NCBI GenBank assembly: GCA_009726095.1
Contig: WLMZ01000008.1
Span: 1 to 61,117, forward strand
From: Actinomycetota bacterium
GTDB lineage: Bacteria > Actinomycetota > Acidimicrobiia > Acidimicrobiales > Ilumatobacteraceae
DNA: 61,117 nucleotides
Direction of reading: 5' to 3'
Part shown: piece after piece, positions 58,240 to 61,117 of the stretch
How positions within the stretch are numbered: position 1 is the first letter of the stretch
Layout: each line of letters opens with the position of its first letter
Position numbers and translations under genes: made by a program
The notes under the pieces: model-generated
Told to the model about the DNA's origin: nothing
The model's database searches: none
What the model saw: the letters and a program-made list of their open reading frames with translations, nothing else

Positions 58240-59550
58240 GTGAACATCGACGCCGCCATCGACTTCGTCGAGGGACATATCGACTACAGCAGTTGGGCCG
58301 CGCGATCGGCTCGAACGGGCGACGTGGAGCTGTCCCTCGATCGAATGCGGCGGTTCGCTGCGCTGCTCGGTGACCCTCAGGCGACGCTGCCGATCATCCA
58401 CGTCACCGGCACGAACGGCAAGGGGTCCACCTCGCGCATGATCACGCGGCTGCTCATGGCCGAGGGTCTGCGCGTCGGCACGTACTCCAGTCCGCACCTG
58501 ACGCGTTACAACGAGCGCTTCCGGATCGACGACACCGACATCGACGACCAGACGCTGGCGGATCTGCTCACCATGGCCGCAGAGGCCGAGGAACAACTCG
58601 GCGAGCGGCTGATGCCCTTCGAGGTGCTGACGGGCGCCGCCTTTGCGTGGTTCGCCCAGCAGCAGGTCGAGGCCGCCGTTATCGAGGTTGGCGTACTCGG
58701 GCGTTTCGATGCCACCAACGTCGGCGACGGACGCGTTGCAGTGGTCACCAACATCGGTTTCGACCACACCGACGGCGAAGGCGACTGGCGACTGCGCATC
58801 GCCGACGAGAAGGCGGGCATTGTCAAGCCCGGCGCACACCTGGTGTTGGGTTCGATCGAATCGCGTCTCGAGGCGGTCTTCAGCGCACAGCAGCCCGGCA
58901 CCGTGTGGCATCTGGGCGATGAGATAGCGATCGAGGCCGACGCCCCGACAGCGGCGGGCCGTCATCTCGGTATCCGGACGCCGATGCAGACCCTGCACGA
59001 TCTCGACCTTCCGCTGCACGGCGCCCACCAGGCTGCCAACTGTGCGCTGGCCGTCGCCGCCGCCGCCGCGTTCCTGCAGCGCCCCCTGCACGAGACAGCG
59101 GTGCGCTCAGGCCTTGCCGCGGTGCGTATGCCCGCCAGGCTGGAAACCGTGATCCTGCGGCCAACAGTGGTGGTCGACGGCGCCCACAATCCCGACGCGG
59201 CGCGAGCACTTGCTCGGGCCGTGCACGACGACATGCCGTGCCACGGCCGACGCACCCTGATACTCGGCCTGCTCGCTGGACGCGACCCCGCAGCGATGCT
59301 CGAGGCACTCGAGGCTGCCCGATTCGACCAGGTGATCACGTGCACCCCGCCAACAGCGCGGGCGCGCCCGGCCGCTCAGTTGGCCGATGCGGCGGCCCAC
59401 CTCGGCTGCACGGTGCGCGCCATCGACGACATCGGTGATGCACTACGCACGGTGCTCGCCGATGCGCATTCCACGGATCAGATCATCGTCACCGGGTCGA
59501 TCTACCTGGTGGCCGACGCACGCACCTGGCTCACCCGACAGCCGTCGTGA
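58240..59550 (+). CDS. folC: Folylpolyglutamate synthase/dihydrofolate synthase
   Basis: 436 aa Mur-ligase-type enzyme that adds glutamates to folate. Motifs: HVTGTNGKGSTSRM (P-loop), GTYSSPHLTRYNERFRI, EVGVLGRFDATN and VVVDGAHNPDAARAL. The N-terminal extension, with EGHIDYSSWAARS, is common in actinobacteria. GTG 58240, 30 bases after the iron-sulfur gene and in the same direction, so it belongs to the C1 operon or directly follows it. Polyglutamylated THF would serve the C1 enzymes. Confidence 0.95.
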   Translation: MNIDAAIDFVEGHIDYSSWAARSARTGDVELSLDRMRRFAALLGDPQATLPIIHVTGTNGKGSTSRMITRLLMAEGLRVGTYSSPHLTRYNERFRIDDTDIDDQTLADLLTMAAEAEEQLGERLMPFEVLTGAAFAWFAQQQVEAAVIEVGVLGRFDATNVGDGRVAVVTNIGFDHTDGEGDWRLRIADEKAGIVKPGAHLVLGSIESRLEAVFSAQQPGTVWHLGDEIAIEADAPTAAGRHLGIRTPMQTLHDLDLPLHGAHQAANCALAVAAAAAFLQRPLHETAVRSGLAAVRMPARLETVILRPTVVVDGAHNPDAARALARAVHDDMPCHGRRTLILGLLAGRDPAAMLEALEAARFDQVITCTPPTARARPAAQLADAAAHLGCTVRAIDDIGDALRTVLADAHSTDQIIVTGSIYLVADARTWLTRQPS

Positions 59551-59593
59551 GTGCTGAGCGCACGGTTGTGATGCGCTGGGCATTCACGGGCGG

Positions 59594-61117
59594 CTACGAC
59601 GGTAAGGGTGTCTCGCCGTGACGGTAGAACGGCACGTGTTCGGGCGGTAGCGGTGCCGTGCCGACGATGAGGTCGGCGGCCTTCTCGGCCATCATCATCA
59701 CCGGGGCATAGATGTTGCCGTTGGTGACGTAGGGCATGGCCGAGGCGTCGCACACCCTCAGCCCCTCGACGCCATGCACCTTCATGGTCAACGGATCGAC
59801 CACTGACATCTCGTCGGTGCCCATGCGGCACGTGCACGACGGGTGCAGAGCGGTCTCGGCGTCCTTGGCTACCCATTCGAGGATCTGCTCGTCGGTCTGC
59901 ACATCGGCCCCCGGAGAAATCTCGCCGTTGCTGAAGGCGCCAAACGCGTCGGCCCCCAGAATGCGACGGGTCACCCGGATGGCCTCGACCCATTCGCGGC
60001 GGTCCTGATCGGTGGACAGGTAGTTGAAACGCAGCGCAGGTTTCACCCGTGGATCGCGCGAGGTGATCTTCACCGAACCGCGCGAGTCGCTGTACATCGG
60101 CCCGATGTGCACCTGATAGCCGTGTTCCAGTTTCTCGCCGCCGGGCGGGGGCGACCCGTCATAACGGATGGCGATGGGCAGGAAGTGGAACATCAGGTTG
60201 GGGTATCGCACATCGTCATTGCTGCGCACGAAACCACCCGCCTCGAAGTGGTTGGTCGCCCCCGGACCCTTGCGGAAGAACAGCCACTGGAACCCGATCC
60301 ACGGGCGCTTCCACAACTTCAGCGACGGCTGCTGGGTGACCGGCTGCTTGCACGAGTGCTGGATGTACACCTCGAGGTGATCCTGCAGGTGCTCGCCGAC
60401 TCCGGGGAGATGGTGTACCACCGGGATACCGAGTGCACCGAGGTCGTCCTGATTCCCCACACCGCTGAGTTGCAACAACTGTGGCGTGTTGATGGATCCA
60501 CCGCACAGGATGACCTCGTTGGCCATCACCCGCTGCGGAGTACCCCTGCCCTTGGTCCCGGTGCCACGGGTGAACTCCACCCCGGTGGCACGCTTGCCCT
60601 CGAACAGAACGCGACTGGCCATGGCCCGACAGATCACGTGCAGGTTGGGGCGATTCATCACCGGATACAGATAGGCGCGCGCAGCGCTCAGTCGACGGCC
60701 GCGCTTGATGTTGCGGTCGAACTTGGCGAAGCCTTCCTGCTGATAGCCGTTGACGTCGTTCGTGAGCGGATACCCAGCCTGTTGCACCGCCTCGAAAAAG
60801 GCATCGAAGAGCGACGAATCGGCCGCACCGCGTTCGAGCACCAGCGGACCACCGGCGCCGCGATACTCGTCGCCGCCGGCCATGCAGGTCTCCATGCGCT
60901 TGAAGTACGGCAGGCAGTGGGCGTAGTCCCATGTCTCCATGCCCGGGTCGCTGGCCCAACGCTGGTAATCCATCGCGTTACCGCGCTGGAAGATCATCCC
61001 GTTGATGCTGCTGGACCCGCCGAGCACCTTGCCGCGGGCGTGATACACGCGCCGGCCGTTCATATACGGCTCGGGCTCGCTCTCGTACTTCCAGTCGTAG
61101 AACCTGCTACCGATGGG
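59594..61117 (-). CDS. GMC oxidoreductase, choline dehydrogenase (BetA)-like, 5' end beyond the window
   Basis: At least 507 aa; the N-terminal FAD-binding segment of about 70-85 residues is cut off by the window edge. Motifs: [42 protein letters not shown] with [12 protein letters not shown], and the C-terminal HPSCTCRMG...[24 protein letters not shown] with [17 protein letters not shown]. The HPSCTCRMG and RVCDASAMP sequences are closest to choline dehydrogenase/betaine aldehyde-producing enzymes. In context it may supply glycine betaine to the demethylation pathway. It converges on folC. Confidence 0.85.
   Translation of the reverse strand, partial: PIGSRFYDWKYESEPEPYMNGRRVYHARGKVLGGSSSINGMIFQRGNAMDYQRWASDPGMETWDYAHCLPYFKRMETCMAGGDEYRGAGGPLVLERGAADSSLFDAFFEAVQQAGYPLTNDVNGYQQEGFAKFDRNIKRGRRLSAARAYLYPVMNRPNLHVICRAMASRVLFEGKRATGVEFTRGTGTKGRGTPQRVMANEVILCGGSINTPQLLQLSGVGNQDDLGALGIPVVHHLPGVGEHLQDHLEVYIQHSCKQPVTQQPSLKLWKRPWIGFQWLFFRKGPGATNHFEAGGFVRSNDDVRYPNLMFHFLPIAIRYDGSPPPGGEKLEHGYQVHIGPMYSDSRGSVKITSRDPRVKPALRFNYLSTDQDRREWVEAIRVTRRILGADAFGAFSNGEISPGADVQTDEQILEWVAKDAETALHPSCTCRMGTDEMSVVDPLTMKVHGVEGLRVCDASAMPYVTNGNIYAPVMMMAEKAADLIVGTAPLPPEHVPFYRHGETPLPS

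Overview
The window is a GC-rich bacterial chromosome segment. Gene content and order point to a high-GC actinobacterium. The clues are the run metG - tatD - rsmA - ispE, the run mfd - SurA-like lipoprotein - mazG - eno - FtsB/DivIC-like gene, a 30-residue bS22 ribosomal peptide, and frequent GTG starts. The class Acidimicrobiia is my best guess, but nothing here proves it. The two ends differ in character. The first ~31 kb is mostly housekeeping. The last ~30 kb is a dense one-carbon and methylamine catabolic region. No gene-free stretch exceeds 300 bases; I saw no rRNA, CRISPR array, insertion sequence or prophage.

Layout. 0-1.2 kb: three small unknown genes on the minus strand. 1.3-7.5 kb: FMN reductase, EamA and MFS transporters, epoxide hydrolase, DUF192 protein, rsmI and a thioesterase. 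7.5-12 kb: metG, tatD, an exported protein, rsmA and ispE. 12-16 kb: bS22, tRNA-Gln(TTG), a shortened glmU, prs with a duplicated N-terminus, rplY and pth. 16-22 kb: two ABC-F proteins, a HAD phosphatase, an MFS protein and an unknown gene behind a palindromic promoter. 22-31 kb: mfd, lipoprotein, mazG, a membrane protein, eno and a divisome protein. 31-35 kb: a lone form-II CoxL-like molybdenum hydroxylase and an anchored extracellular protein.

35-61 kb: a long minus-strand operon (46.0 to 35.3 kb) encodes a corrinoid protein, DUF1638, a 'virulence factor' domain protein, a methyl-THF:corrinoid methyltransferase, a RACo-type reactivase and a non-pyrrolysine MttB-family methyltransferase. It is followed by a dimethylglycine/sarcosine dehydrogenase-like flavoprotein and ETF beta and alpha. 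Divergent from it are an MFS carrier and an IclR regulator. A plus-strand run then encodes methylene-THF reductase, formate-THF ligase, FolD, and a three-gene NAD-type formate dehydrogenase. After these come folC and, at the edge, a choline-dehydrogenase-like GMC flavoenzyme.

How they may work together (inference): choline is oxidised to glycine betaine. MttB and the corrinoid protein take one methyl group to THF. Dimethylglycine is oxidised by the flavoprotein through ETF. The C1 units are oxidised on THF to formate and then to CO2 with NADH.

Three observations stand out. The formate dehydrogenase catalytic subunit has an in-frame TGA at the active-site position, followed by a SECIS-like hairpin whose apical loop resembles that of E. 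coli fdhF in sequence and distance. That subunit is split from its iron-sulfur N-terminal half, which is encoded two genes downstream. A 29-bp palindromic site occurs upstream of both the corrinoid operon and the methylene-THF reductase operon, so the two may share a regulator.
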